A stretch of 64,000 nt of DNA, taken from the NCBI GenBank assembly GCA_034769895.1, contig CM068372.1:374995258-375059257 (forward strand), written 5' to 3'. Positions within the stretch are counted from its first letter, which is position 1. The number at the start of each line of letters is the position of its first letter. The notes beneath the pieces were generated by a model. That model was not told where the DNA came from. It was given only the letters and a program-made list of their open reading frames with translations, and did no database searches. The translations under genes were made by a program, and so were the position numbers. Shown in pieces: positions 36,223 to 48,261 of the stretch. Origin of the DNA: Magicicada septendecula (Eukaryota; Arthropoda; Insecta; Hemiptera; Cicadidae).

Positions 36223-37260
36223 GATATTTTCACTCTCCCTTAAATATTTTACAGGGTTTTATGTTCCGATCGTCTTCGGACAATTGCAGACAAACATCTT
36301 TGTATTAGTAAAGCTATTTTGTCGGAACAAATGCTGTGTCTAAGGAATCTTCACTATGCTGTGTCTAAGTAAAGATAGATTAGATGACTCCAGAAACGTC
36401 TGCCTTTTTCAGTGTACTATATACACGTATGAAAATATGACTTTTGTCGACGTAGTCGCCAACTTCAAGGACTGGGCCGGTTCCACAACCCACCCTCCTT
36501 AGGGCAGTCGTGACAACGTCTTCCAAAAGGTGTCGCTGGCAAGCTATTGCTTACCGTTCGGTATTTTAGGGCGCGTAAATTACTACGTAGTCGATATCGA
36601 TTATCGAGTCAAGAGATCGACTCGCGAGCCCTGCCGAAAGTTTCCGACAACACATTTGGTACCCTCCATTTTCAATCACGTCTCAAACTTTGGACAGACA
36701 CCACACTGAGACTGTCTCAATTAGCAGCACAGCAGCAATGTAAGAGACCAGGAACACATATTCGCTCGCCCCCGGACCACCAACAAATATTTTCTCTATT
36801 CAGAGTAGCAAAATGGAAAGTTACTACTAAAATTGGGTGTGTCGTGGGACTCGTCCCAGAAGTGCCGAGGGACGAGTGAACTGATTCAACGTGTAAAAGG
36901 TTGCTCGTACGTATTTGGAGTAGGAGAGATTTTGCTATAAAAAATTAAAACGCAAATAAGTGTGAAAGGATAATTACATGAGATGAGGGCATAGTTTACA
37001 TGAGCTTTATTATAAGAAATTTGTATTTACAATGAGCATAAATAGAATCGTTTCACACATCGTTTTATTTTCAGTATACATACATATAGAAACAATATAA
37101 TTATAACAAATAATTTTTCCCACTGCAACAATATGATTTACACAATATTCAGTTAAAAAGTAGAATCTTATAATTATTACACATTTATATTATAATTATA
37201 TATTATGTTATATATTTATAATATTTATATTATATAACAGTAATTATAAATTGTATAATT
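36223..37260. other. Intergenic sequence with one 110-codon ORF
   Basis: The ORF at 36,547-36,879 (…SRYRLSSQEIDSRALPKV…) is not recognised. 37,140-37,260 is nearly pure AT with many short palindromes. No known element is placed here. Confidence 0.35.
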
Positions 37261-37474
37261 AATATTATAACAATCTCTTTCCGTGGCAATCTTCCTCTAT
37301 CAAGCCCCGCATTGTTTGCGGCTATTTATAACAATCAGCTCGTGTCGTGATAGTTTTAATTCGACTCCTTCTGATGTTATATTAACGAAGTCCAAAACTT
37401 CGTAAATTTCCCGCTATCTGTCGCTCTCGTGACCTGTCTCTTCTTTCTTACCTGATTTAAATTAACTATTATTT

Positions 37475-37492
37475 TCCCGATTTTAGGCGCCA
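37475..37492 (-). promoter_or_regulatory. Primer-binding-like site of LTR family 2, inverted copy
   Basis: Minus strand TGGCGCCTAAAATCGGGA, 3 bases after the LTR end. The region further along (to about 37,260) would be the leader of the lost element. Confidence 0.5.
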
Positions 37493-37495
37493 AAT

Positions 37496-40291
37496 TGTTT
37501 GTTTTAAAACAATTAAAATTTTTCGTAGCTTTTCCTTCTTTCTCAATGAAACCGTTTACTTACGGCTCTGTATTGGCTGAATTCGAAATTCGCTCTCTCG
37601 CGGCAGTATTACCAACCTGTAGTTCTGGTAAAAAATTTTCACTGTACTATATTAAATAAATTAACACATAAATATTGTCACATGAAATAATAAACAGGTG
37701 TAAATTCTTAGTATTGGTTTATTGGATAGCGGTTCTACCTTTTATATTCGTTATTACAGGAAATTATGAAAATATATGAAGTTATGCTCCGGCTTTGAAT
37801 GATTTATAACTCAGCGGTTGGCTATGTTTGTTTGGGTCGCGTCTAATGTCGAATTTAATTTTACAATGGTTATTCAGTCAAAAGTTCTTTAGATTACAGC
37901 AAAACTTAACAAAATGATTCGAGAAAGTACAATCCTTCACATAAACTCAATCAAATATTACATTTTTTCTTTACACCACTACTCTTATTAACTAAAGTAA
38001 TTGTGAGTTCAACTCGTAACTAGAGGTTAAGTTTTATATCGTTGAAAATATATTTTGGTATTTTCAAATGCATTATTAATTGAATTGAACAGTTTTTTTG
38101 ATAATTATTATTTGGTTTTTTAAGAGCCATTCAGGGTTTGAGTGTTTGAACCAAGTTAATCATATTGTGCATCAGTGTTAAAGTGTAGTGATGCCAGTCT
38201 TTTATTTTGTTACTTAATTAAATTTTATATTTTACTCCTTCCTTAACATCTGATAAATTATTTTCATGTATGCTTGTGGCTATGTCTTCCTTCTTTTATT
38301 TCTTTTTTCGTTTTATACTTTTTTTTTATATTCTGTAATTCAAAATTTTGTTTAGTTCAATCTTGTTAATATGTTTTGCCCATCTTGTATTACATTTTCA
38401 TTAATTATTATATGGTTTATCTCATTTGATTGATTCTTTTTGCTAATTATATGGAGCGGCTATTTTTTTCATCTGTACTCTACTGAAGCTAATAATGGAC
38501 TGTTAATAAATTTGTAACGGTTTTTTGGTTCTAACTGCAAAACCTATGCTTCTCATTGGTTGAAACAATTTTGTACCCATTGTTAGACATAGCTTGTGTT
38601 TTCACCCAAAATAGATAAATATGTTCTAATTAAGATAATTTGCTTGTATTACTATTAATACTTCTGTTATTAGTACCATTGAATAGCATTTTTGTTTAAT
38701 ATTATTTTGAAATCAAACGTGACTATGTTCTATTCAGTATTGGCTGATTTAGTATTTTGATACTTTTGTTTTTTATACTTATTTTGGTTTATAAGTGTGT
38801 TTTTGAAAGTATTTTGTGTTTTTAATGTTCTTTGTCTAAATATATTATGTTTACCTAACTTTTTCCCTAACTGAAGTTGTTATTTTTTTACATTTTATAA
38901 TTTTCTCACATTTCTTTAGGCCTACACTTGCGTACAATGTTTGACATTGATTATAATTTAATTTTTCTCTTGCTCCTATGTTCTTATTCCTTTGTCTTAG
39001 TTTGTTTACAATTATTATGAATTTACATACATTGGTTTATGATTAGTAGTTCTTTACAGACATATTATTGCCTTTTACATCTATATCTAAGAAATTAACA
39101 TTGCATATTTTTAGGATTTCCTCATCCTTTCAACACATTATTACTGCTTTTTAGTATTATTTTTCCAACTCAACATAACATAACTTATTCTTAAGATTCT
39201 TTTAACGATTATAACATTTTCATAGTTTTATAATACTCCTGCTACCTTCTACTATTCTCTTTATAACACAACTTCAATAATTGAGTATCCATCTTTTGAC
39301 GTCTACTCTTCTTTTTATAACATAACTTTAATAATGTATAATCCATCCTTTGATGTCTACTCTTCTTTTTATAACATATAACTTGTTTAGGTTTTGTTTA
39401 TCCCTTTAACTTTACTAACTTAATATTTTAACACTAACATTCTTTATAACAGTTACTTATTCTTATATTTTTTTTTTTTTTTAACATGATACCTTATTCT
39501 ATCTTACTTACTAGTGTTTTGTCTTTTTAAAAACTAATTTCTATCACCGTACACCTACTTAATGGATTTTGACATATTGTTTATTATGCTAAGCACTTGT
39601 CCTTCGCACCTTTCACTTTCATATTATTTATTACTGGTAATTGACATTCTTTATTTATACATTTTTACACATGCACTTGGGTTTCTTTGCTTTACCTAAT
39701 GTTTGTTACCTTATTGTTTTTTTTCTCGGTATGTACTGTTATATGGTTTTGGCAAGATGTACTTATTATTATTCAGGATATTGGTTGTTAAAACCATCAC
39801 TAATTATCACTTAGTGTTGTTCACTTATTGTTTTTTTTTTGTAACTCACTCCCTATCTACTTTATGCATTCTTGGTTCAATTTAATATGAATGTTGTGAT
39901 TATCAGACTAGCTCTGTCACGTTTTATTCTCTATACATTTATTTATTGTCATTTGATTTCATTGTTCTGTTTATTTACTATTTGTCTACTTAACATTTAG
40001 TCTACACTTACATACATAGAATTATATTATTTCTGTTGGTGGTTTGTACCTTCAAGGTTCAATTATTCATTTAATTTATAATTTTTATCATAGGTTTAAT
40101 TGCCTTTATTTGGTCATTTGGCCAGTCACTTGGGTGTGGTCATTGTCATTGTCTAGTCTAAGTTAATGTCATTATTTTGCTATTTATTAAAATTGTCAAT
40201 TTTCTCATCTTATCTCTTCTTAGCTGCATGTTTTCTCTTTAATTATAAGGTATTCCCTCCCTTTTACTGGGCGGCTTTTGGTAATGTAACA
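37496..40291 (-). mobile_element. LTR family 2, copy 2 (2.8 kb, inverted)
   Basis: On the minus strand it starts TGTTACATTACCAAAAGCCG and ends TTTTAAAACAAACA, next to a primer-binding-like site. GACAATGACCACACCCAAGT aligns with ACGATGACAAAACCCAAGTG of copy 1. The plus strand is extremely T-rich for the whole length. No ORF is present. CTCATTGGTTG at about 38,555 is shared with copies 1 and 3. Confidence 0.72.
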
Positions 40292-41089
40292 ATATATGCA
40301 GTATAATAATTCTATGTTTCAAAAATTATAAAATACCTAAATCCCAAATCAAATTTTGAAACATTACGAAATCTTCCAGCCAAATACAATATAAAAACGG
40401 AATCGAATTCAAGGATTAACTGACATAATACACAAATAGTGTAAATAAAGATACAAAATTATACTCTTTCGACATGTCAAACATGTGCACAAATATTCTC
40501 ATTGATGATACTACAAATATTATAATAAAAAATAGGTATCACAGATTTTAAATTGTTTTTATGATTAAAACAATTCAAAATTTATGTAAATACATTAGGC
40601 TAATTATATGCAAGAAAAGGATTTAAAAAGTAACCGGCTCGATCTTTCAGCTTCTGAGTACATTTTCTTTTTACACGACTGCTAAAAAGGAGTGTTATGT
40701 TTTCAGTGGTAGGGTATGTATGTATGTATGTTTGTTCCACTATAACTTTTTAACGGCTTTACCGATTTTGATGTTCGATGGCTCGATGGATTCCTTACTT
40801 CACCAGAAGTGTCATAGGCTATATATCACCATGAGTTGACTTCCGGTTTTGACCGGAAGTGAATACAAGTGATCGGTTCTAAGGATTTTTTTTGTTTGTT
40901 TATTGGTCCATCAGGTGGCGCTAGTGGAAGATATTCTGTACAGTTCACTCCAGATAATGCTCGCGATTTAAGACCACGCTCACTAATACTGTGTTAGCGC
41001 GCTATTGTGTGAGAGTATATATGTGCAATCTGTGAGAAACAGAGAACAGCTGATCTGAAAAAAAATATATATATATATATATATATTGG

Positions 41090-42622
41090 TTTGCTATATA
41101 TATTTCTCTCTGCGAAATATGGTGAACCTGAAATACATGAAATGACGGATCAACAATATACCGCAGTAGTAAACTTAATGAATTTTCAGCAGCGCCAATT
41201 GTTCAAAATGATTTCAGACAGATTACTTCCAAGTGAAAATAATACTGAGCCATTACGTGTGTTCGTTACTGGAGGAGCAGCACCAGCAAAACCTTTACTC
41301 TGAAAATTATTGTAGAACAGATTCGCCGTCTTTCTCATTTACCTGCAAGCAGAGCTGTTACGGTAGCAGCACCCACAGGTGTCGCTGCAAGATTGATTGG
41401 AGGTAGCACTTTGCACTCTACTTTTGCCGCACTCTACTTTTGCCCTTCCTATCGAAAAAGGCAAGGTGACAGCTCTTCGCTCTCTTACTGATGAGCGTCT
41501 TCAAAGGGAACGGCTAAGGTGGAAGCATATTAATTGGCTAATAATTGACAAAATCTCAATGGTACCCTATACTACCCTAAGAAATATTCACTTAAGGTTG
41601 CAACAGCTTAAAATGAATGATGCTCTCTTCGGGGGTATCAATATTATTTTGTTTGGCGATCTAATGCAGTTGCCACCTGTATCAAAAGCAGTTGGTGGTA
41701 CCTACTGCTTCAAGCAGCCTCATTACTTATCAGCTGAAATTAATTTGTGGACACTGTTTAGTTTCTGTGAATTACCTCAAAATATGCGGCAAGCTAACAA
41801 CACTACTTTTATAGACATTCTAAATAATATACGAGTCGGCCAACTCACCATGCAGCAGCTAGAAATTTTAGATCGTCGAAGAGTTCCTTTGACAGATGAA
41901 TTTGCTGATGGCGAGTGTCTGCGTATTTTCCCAACCACTAAACAGGTAGAAGAATATAATGCTATGATGACTGAAAAGTTGAAAACATCATCTAAAGTTT
42001 ACGATATTGCAGCGGTGGATGTGTCTGTCGAAGCTAAGAATTACGGACAAAAGTTAAAGAAAGACTTCATACCAACGGATCCAAACAAAACTGGAGGTAT
42101 TCCAAACTCTTTAGTAATCGGAGTCGGAACTAGGGTAATGTTGCGAAAAAACATTAATGTTAATCATGGTCTGGTCAACGGAGTAATAGGCATCATTAGA
42201 AAAATTGAGTGGCCTGCACTACGTCGAGATCAGCTTCAACCTGGTGAGCTTCCACAAGCCGTATTTGTAGAATTTGATGACAGATCAATTAGGGGAAATA
42301 CTGCTGGTATTGGAATAAAGATAGAGCCCACCACTGTTTAATATGATGCTTTGCAAGGCCAGGGCAAAGTAGAACGACGTATGCTGCCATTAATATTGTG
42401 TTGGGCTGTATAACAGTACATAAACTCCAAGGCACTAATTTAGACAAAGCAGTCATTGATTTGAGTAGTAATATTTTTGCCAAGGGTCAGGCATACGTCG
42501 CACTAAGTCGTGTGAAAACGTTAGAGGGATTAGCAATAAGTTGTCTGGATCCACGAAAATTGTTGCATGAACCGCACGATAAAAACTCATTTGAGGAATT
42601 AAATCGACTCAGAAATCTGTAG
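41090..42622 (+). pseudogene. PIF1-type DNA helicase pseudogene
   Basis: About 500 codons of a PIF1-family 5'-3' helicase. Order: an upstream helical part (QQYTAVVNLMNFQQRQLFKM), a worn Walker A (VFVTGGAAPAKP in place of GGAGTGKS), AAPTGVAARL, IIDKISMVP (Walker B with D-K instead of D-E), FGDLMQLPPV, FCELPQNMRQ, VIGVGTRVMLRKNIN, then TVHKLQGTNLDKAVIDLSSN and GQAYVALSRVKTLEGLAI. Breaks: a 1-bp loss near 41,297, a 16-bp tandem duplication at about 41,415-41,446, a stop at 42,339 and a frameshift near 42,410. AATAAA signals follow. It differs in motif text from the Helitron's own helicase and may be a captured gene. Confidence 0.88.
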
Positions 42623-42909
42623 ACCAAAGCTTTTTCTTTATCATTTCTAATAAATGAAATTATTTAGTTAATTATATAATTTATAAAACAATTTATGGAA
42701 ATGTTTGTATTATACTAGTTATATAATAGTATATAAAATAAAGTTATACTATATTTATAAGTTTATAAGTTCATACGCTAATTATACTATGTACATAATA
42801 AAGTTTCTAAATAAAACTATTTAAAATTGAAATTTTTTTTGCACTTCACACATACGCACGCACACACTGCACATTCCCATTATACTCTTTTTAAACACAA
42901 AAAGGAATA
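42623..42909. other. AT-rich 3' region of the helicase pseudogene
   Basis: AATAAA at several places (near 42,737 and 42,797). No ORF. Confidence 0.4.
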
Positions 42910-43657
42910 AAATAAAAAAATAATTTAAAAAATTAAAAAACACGACTGCCAAAAAAATAAATGAATAAATAAAAAATAAATTGATAAAAACATTAAATAA
43001 AAAAACTAAATAAAAATAATATTTAGTAAAAATCACAAAATCTAAATAAAGTCGATTTAAAAAGCCAAAAACAAGGTATTGAAATTCAGCTCTGATCAGA
43101 TTTAACGAAAATGTTATGAATGATTAAACGCATAGTAATTTTATTAGATTTAAATTACTTTTCGATGTTGAATATATATCAATGCATCATATGAAGACTA
43201 CAATTATAAAAAATATTGCTGATAAAATTTTGCTCTTCAATTTTAATTTTCAATGCAGTCGGGGGCTGTTTCTAAATAGATTTGTTCTTTTCATTAAACA
43301 GCCCCCGACTGCATTGAAAATTAAAATTGAAGAGCAAAATTTTATCAGCAATATTTTTTATAATTGTAGTCTTCATATGATGCATTGATATATATTCAAC
43401 ATCGAAAAGTAATTTAAATCTAATAAAATTACTATGCGATTAATCATTCATAACATTTTCGTTAAATCTGATCAGAGCTGAATTTCAATACATTGTTTTT
43501 GGCTTTTTAAATCGACTTTATTTAGATTTTGTGATTTTTACTAAATATTATTTTTATTTAGTTTTTTTATTTAATGTTTTTATCAATTTATTTTTTATTT
43601 ATTCATTTATTTTTTTGGCAGTCGTGTTTTTTAATTTTTTAAATTATTTTTTTATTT
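42910..43657. repeat. Near-perfect 362-bp inverted repeat (hairpin)
   Basis: Arm 1 is 42,910-43,271 and arm 2 is 43,296-43,657, both 362 bp with no indels. Only two mismatches were seen by eye (near 43,076 and 43,128). The 24-bp loop is flanked by GGGGGCTGTTT and AAACAGCCCCC. The arms are AT-rich without an ORF on either strand beyond chance ones. It lies inside the Helitron between two helicase pieces. Confidence 0.95.
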
Positions 43658-44019
43658 CAGAAATAAAATGATTTACGTTATTATTACAGTAACGGTTAAA
43701 CACATATCTATAATATAACGCGGTAGGTAGTGTGTCAGTCATCGGACCAGAAGACCAGAATTCATTACCATAGTAATAAGTAAATAAACAAATGATATTT
43801 ACCGGCATCGAATGTATACCTTTATCCGTTCCTATAGTTTTTAATGTTTTTACTATGCGATTGTATTGATATGTTTCGTAATTTTGTATACAGATACGTC
43901 TATATATTTTGTAATTGTCCTATATTTCTGTATATGTTTTAATTGTAAAATTTATGTTTATACGTATTTCTGATGATCCAATGAATAAGTAATGAATTTG
44001 TTCAAACTAAGTATTTATT

Positions 44020-44330
44020 CCAAGAGTTATTCTTGGCACCCAGTGACCCTGACCTTCCCTTTACATTAAGACGAAAACAGTTTCCATTTAGACTTGCTTT
44101 TGCTATGACCATCAACAAAAGCCAATGACAAACACTGGGTTCAGTTGGTATTTATTTGCCATCTCCAGTATTCAGTCATGGACAACTTTATGTTGTATTT
44201 TCAAGAACAAAGTCCTTTCAGCAAGTCAAGGTAAAAGTCTTAGGAACTGACCAACAAGGCAACTTAAAGAAAGACCACAGAGTTTACACCAAAAATGTGG
44301 TCTACAAAGAAGTTTTCGCCCAATAATTAA
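44020..44330 (+). pseudogene. Helitron helicase C-terminal fragment
   Basis: The frame reads [15 protein letters not shown], stop, QTLGSVGIYLPSPVFSHGQL and YVVFSRTKSFQQVKVKVLG, ending TKNVVYKEVFAQ and a stop. This is the conserved last helicase motifs (INKSQGQT and the LYV-x-SR box) of Helitron RepHel proteins. One in-frame stop replaces the G after INKSQ. It sits 80 bp before the Helitron 3' end, its expected place. Confidence 0.88.
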
Positions 44331-44412
44331 ACTTCATAGCCAGACTTGGCTTTATCAATATGTGCCAATAAAAATGCTCGCCACCCGGGCGTAGAACGGG
44401 TACTTCAGCTAG

Positions 44413-45460
44413 TACAGTATAATAGAATATGCTCACATTCTTTAAAATATTACGTTTTGCTTAAAGCACACACATTTGCTGCAGTGGGGAAATTTTGGGT
44501 AGAGAAAAGAGATTTGACTGACTTGGCAACACTGCTTTTTAATTTTAGCTATTTCGTGACGAGTTGAATCAGGTTACTGCCCTAGGAGAGCGAGGTGTAC
44601 TGGAGTGAGCAGGCCACCATACGAAGTTCTCATATCAAAAAGAAAAAATTAAATAAAGATATCAAAAAATGATAATTTCCGATTACACTGCTCAGAAAGC
44701 TTGTTGATAGTTGTTATTGCGAACAGTCACGCTATGTGTGTAATGACAAACTGCGATTGGTTAGGTTAACTAATGATGCCGCGTACAAACATGTAGGCTA
44801 CATTATGATCACCGCAGGAATCGTTTAACAACCTCTCGTCATTAGTAATGTTTTCCGACACTTTCTAGCACACATATTAACAAAACCATTTGTCTCGAGT
44901 TGTAAAAACGTCCGCACGCGTACAACTCTCTTGTGGGCCCAGCCTCACTACACGCAGTATTGTGTCTAAGCTCGTTAGCCAATTACAGTATAACCATTGT
45001 GGTTTGGCGTGATGATTCGTTCCACGTTAATGACATCTGACACGGATGTTTATTTGCTTCACTGACATCAAACTCTTGTAATCTGTCGGAAACGAAATAA
45101 AACTTTAATTTCTACTCATCTTCATATTTCCATTCCCACTTTTGTACATTATCTTCTACCTATTGTTCACATAAATTGATTTGTTAACTATTTTTCTGGG
45201 AATTTTGTCAACTATGAAGTGACAGTTGAAGAAGGAAATTATGTGCATTAACGTTTTTAAGTTCTTATATAATCTGATAGATATTTAATTAACGAAAGTT
45301 ATTAAATCTTCAGTACACAAGGTTGACGTAAAGGCATTCGTTACAAAATGAATGTTACGTGATTTGCAGATAAAGTGAATTCTGTTTACCTCACTGTAAT
45401 CGCATGATAAAATTTTGTCTTTTTCTTAACTGTAATGATATTGTCGGTGTGACGATTGTG
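44413..45460. other. Intergenic sequence, nothing recognised
   Basis: No gene or repeat recognised. Confidence 0.4.
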
Positions 45461-45464
45461 AAGT

Positions 45465-45575
45465 AATGTTAGTGGAGAACTGACGATTAATCTTCTTTTT
45501 CTTTTCCTACGTCTTTAATGTTAGTGGAGGGCTGACGATTAATCTTCTTCTTCTTCTTTTTTTCCTACGTCTTCT
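45465..45575 (+). repeat. 52-bp tandem duplication
   Basis: Two units of AATGTTAGTGGAGRRCTGAC and GATTAATCTTCTT, offset 52 bp; the second is lengthened by extra TTC units. Confidence 0.85.
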
Positions 45576-45646
45576 AGTGTAGGAATTCCTAACCCTCTTC
45601 GATACTCTTTTTTAATACGAACTTTCTATCTTCCTTTTGATCGATC

Positions 45647-47650
45647 TGTGCTCCAAACACAAAACAGTCTACGTGTTTCTCGAATGTTTCAATGGAATCC
45701 GGCTGTAATGTTGTGTGCGTACGTGATCTCAACATGCGTTAGCGAGACTTTTCTTGACTTCGCCGGCCGTGCGCACTGGGTCAAGGCAGCAATCAATTAC
45801 GCTCTAGTATAGCGCTGATGCGTAGTATGAAATATGCTGGAATTTCAGCGGGGTATAAATACAAGTACTCAGCGACGCTTAGTTCAGTTATTGTCGGGTG
45901 ATTTACACAGCGCGGTTCGAAATATTGTGGCGAAGTGTTATGTGTTTTATAACGTAAAAATTGCACTCTTAACAATTTTACGGGACAAAGTCATGTTGTA
46001 CCCAGGGAGAAATATAAATTCGTAGAAAGCGGGGAGAAAATAAAACTAAAACTACCGATTAGAGCGGTGGTACTTCAAAGTAAGAAATATAAAATGTTGT
46101 AGTAAGGCGCGGTAGTTGTTCATAAAGACAACCTTGAGTTGACGCCCATAAGTCGGCTAAAAACTATGTAACATAGCGGACGAACCGTCATAAAACTGTA
46201 TTATTTTCAAGGGTGTCAGAAAACTTCCCTAAGATTGTAAAAAGTTAAGTGCGTCTAACAAAAGAACCGTTAGGTTAGACAGAGAGCTATAAGAGCGAGA
46301 TGGAGAGAGACGCTATGTTTTCCCACCACGTTTTCACTCGCAAATAGTTGACGAATAACGGAAAGCGTCATTTTTTACGCGGGACGTGTTCACTAGACAG
46401 ATTGGGTAAATTTGAAATTAGCGGTATGTCAGACCAATCGGCGTGTATTTTGTAAATAGTTGGTGAGGGTAGTTCGTAGCAATGTATAAAAAAACTAAGT
46501 GTAGGAAGTTAAGTTAGTCTACGGGGAGATTACAATTCAAAGACTCGTATTTAGTGTATTAAGAAATTTGTCAGTAACGCGATATTAAGCCTTGTGGAAG
46601 ATACGTATCATAAACATTTAATAAGCGTTGAAAGGGATAATTTTCAGAGTAACCAGAGAAGATAAATTAAAATCGAGTAATATATCCAAGTTTTACTTAG
46701 TACAACATCAATCGTTGAATGTCGAAATACATAGCGAAATTTAATGTGTCAAACTTCACAGTACGGGACAGTCGGTCGAGAGTGGTTATCAATCCGGTGT
46801 TGGACGCACTTTAATAAGGATATACTGAGTATTCAACAAGTGTATTAGTATACGGCACCTGTGTAATTGCCACTAAGTTAATTAAGTGAATTGTGTAATA
46901 CCTGTGAAACCAGTGTAAAAATAGTGCAAACTAACAAGGATAACTGTTCAACGATCAACGTCGGACGACCAGCCTGGAACCCGCAGAATTGATGACATCG
47001 CATCGCAGAGTGAATTCAACATACACGTAAATAATAAAATGAACACTCATTTTACTATTGCTTATTAATTTTAAATGTATGTAAATCATATTTGGTGACT
47101 CAATAAGTCTAAGAATCTATTGCCAAGAAATAAGCACGAACAAAATTTATAGTAAATTTATTAAAGTACTGACTTATAAATTTTGTAATATGTGAATGCA
47201 AATCATTATTAAAAAACTTAATTAATAACAATCAAATTGTGTTTATTTATTACTGGCGCCCTGGGATAATTCTTAAGAGTCGGTACACTAAAGTAAGTAT
47301 GACATCCTGTTGCTGAGAATTAGTATGTGATAAATATGAATATTGTCATTGAGTAATTTAGCTTGATAAACTCTTACTTTATACATGCTCGTAGGCCAAG
47401 TAGTATGAAAAGTTGTAACGTGAAATAGTAGTAAGGCCTATTAAAAGTGTATTACAGTTTTATAATTGTGCGAGACTCGTTGACATTATTATTGCGCGTG
47501 AACAATTTTTATTTGATTGGTTGTAAGAGACTATCTTGTTGATTACAAACTATTTAATTGTGATAATTAAAGCTGGTGATTAGTGACTTAATTGGTGTCT
47601 TGTATTTTGTTTTCCACTGTACCTACGACGATCAGTAGACCGTCGTAACA
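45647..47650 (+). mobile_element. LTR family 1, copy 2, with 1.5-kb insertion
   Basis: The 5' part (TCTACGTGTTTCTCGAATGT to TGTGTTTTATAA) and 3' part (GCGTGAACAATTTTTATTTG to CCGTCGTAACA) match the LTRs at 10.4 kb and 60.1 kb. They are separated by 45,953-47,456. The start is worn (TGTGCTCC), so the left boundary is approximate. TATAAATAC near 45,855 is the probable promoter box. Confidence 0.7.
45953..47456. mobile_element. 1.5-kb insertion in LTR family 1
   Basis: Flanked by GTTTTATAA at 45,944-45,952 and 47,457-47,465, probably a 9-bp (or 8-bp) target duplication. No ORF is found. Near its end, TTATTACTGGCGCCCTGGG resembles an LTR end plus primer-binding site, so it may contain a piece of another LTR element. 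The class is not established. Confidence 0.5.
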
Positions 47651-48176
47651 ATACATATAACAAGTAGAAACTTATTTCTTCTATCTTTATTAGGATAGAT
47701 AATTCCTCAATCAATGAAAGAAATTACAGCAGTCTTTACTATAAATAAATCCTAGTAAATATATTAGTAGATTAAGATTGAACAGTAAGTGATATAAGAA
47801 AAATGCATGGTGTTAGATATAATTATCTCCATGATTATTTATCTCCATGAGTTCTGCTCTCGTCAAAACCTGACGGTTTTTTCAAGCACTTTCTGTGTTT
47901 GTTTTTATGCAAGCCAGGTTTTCTGTTTGTAGTCCGCACTTATCTCAACTGTTAGTAATCCAGTTTTCTCTATCCTCTCGATATAACCTGCCCATTGATA
48001 GAAAAAGTACAAAACAAAATACCAGACAAAATAAATCAAGATTCCATTAATCATGAACCTCTTTAGACAGATTGTATTGCTTGCAATTTAGTAAATTAAA
48101 AGCAGGCTTAGAAAATTCAACATTAAAAATAGGACCCGAAGATGAAACAAAGCAAATCATAAATTCCTATTATTTG
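47651..48176. other. Intergenic sequence, nothing recognised
   Basis: No gene or known repeat. Confidence 0.35.
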
Positions 48177-48216
48177 GTAAATATAATTATTTCACCACGT
48201 AGTGAAATAATTATAT
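48177..48216. repeat. Perfect 17-bp-stem palindrome
   Basis: AAATATAATTATTTCAC, a 6-base spacer, then its complement. It sits next to the 40-bp shared motif. Confidence 0.9.
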
Positions 48217-48217
48217 T

Positions 48218-48258
48218 TAGTTAATTAACGGACACGTCATGGACAACGAAATCCAAGA
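48218..48258 (+). repeat. 40-bp shared motif, copy 2
   Basis: AACGGACACGTCATGGACAA with flanks, as at 21,731-21,771. Confidence 0.55.
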
Positions 48259-48261
48259 ATA

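Larger units (their letters stand above)
40690..44412 (+). mobile_element. Helitron with helicase remnants
   Basis: The 3' end has a GC-rich hairpin (CACCCGGGCGTAGAACGGGT) and CTAG at 44,409-44,412 followed by T, the classic Helitron terminus. About 40.71 kb is TATGTATGTATGTTTGTTCC, ACTATAACTTTTTAACGG, text typical of Helitron 5' regions. The exact 5' TC could not be placed. Inside are a PIF1-type helicase pseudogene, a long inverted repeat, and the end of a Helitron helicase. No Rep (HUH) nuclease is present, so it is not autonomous. Confidence 0.75.

Noticed and set aside
36547..36879. 110-codon ORF as a host gene
   Set aside because: No recognisable domain or splice context, and composition is not clearly coding.
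37140..37262. Origin- or centromere-like AT palindromes
   Set aside because: Only low-complexity AT sequence; no repeat unit or other evidence.
41091..42622. Active host PIF1 helicase gene
   Set aside because: Two frameshifts, a stop, and mutated Walker motifs inside a Helitron show it is a pseudogene.
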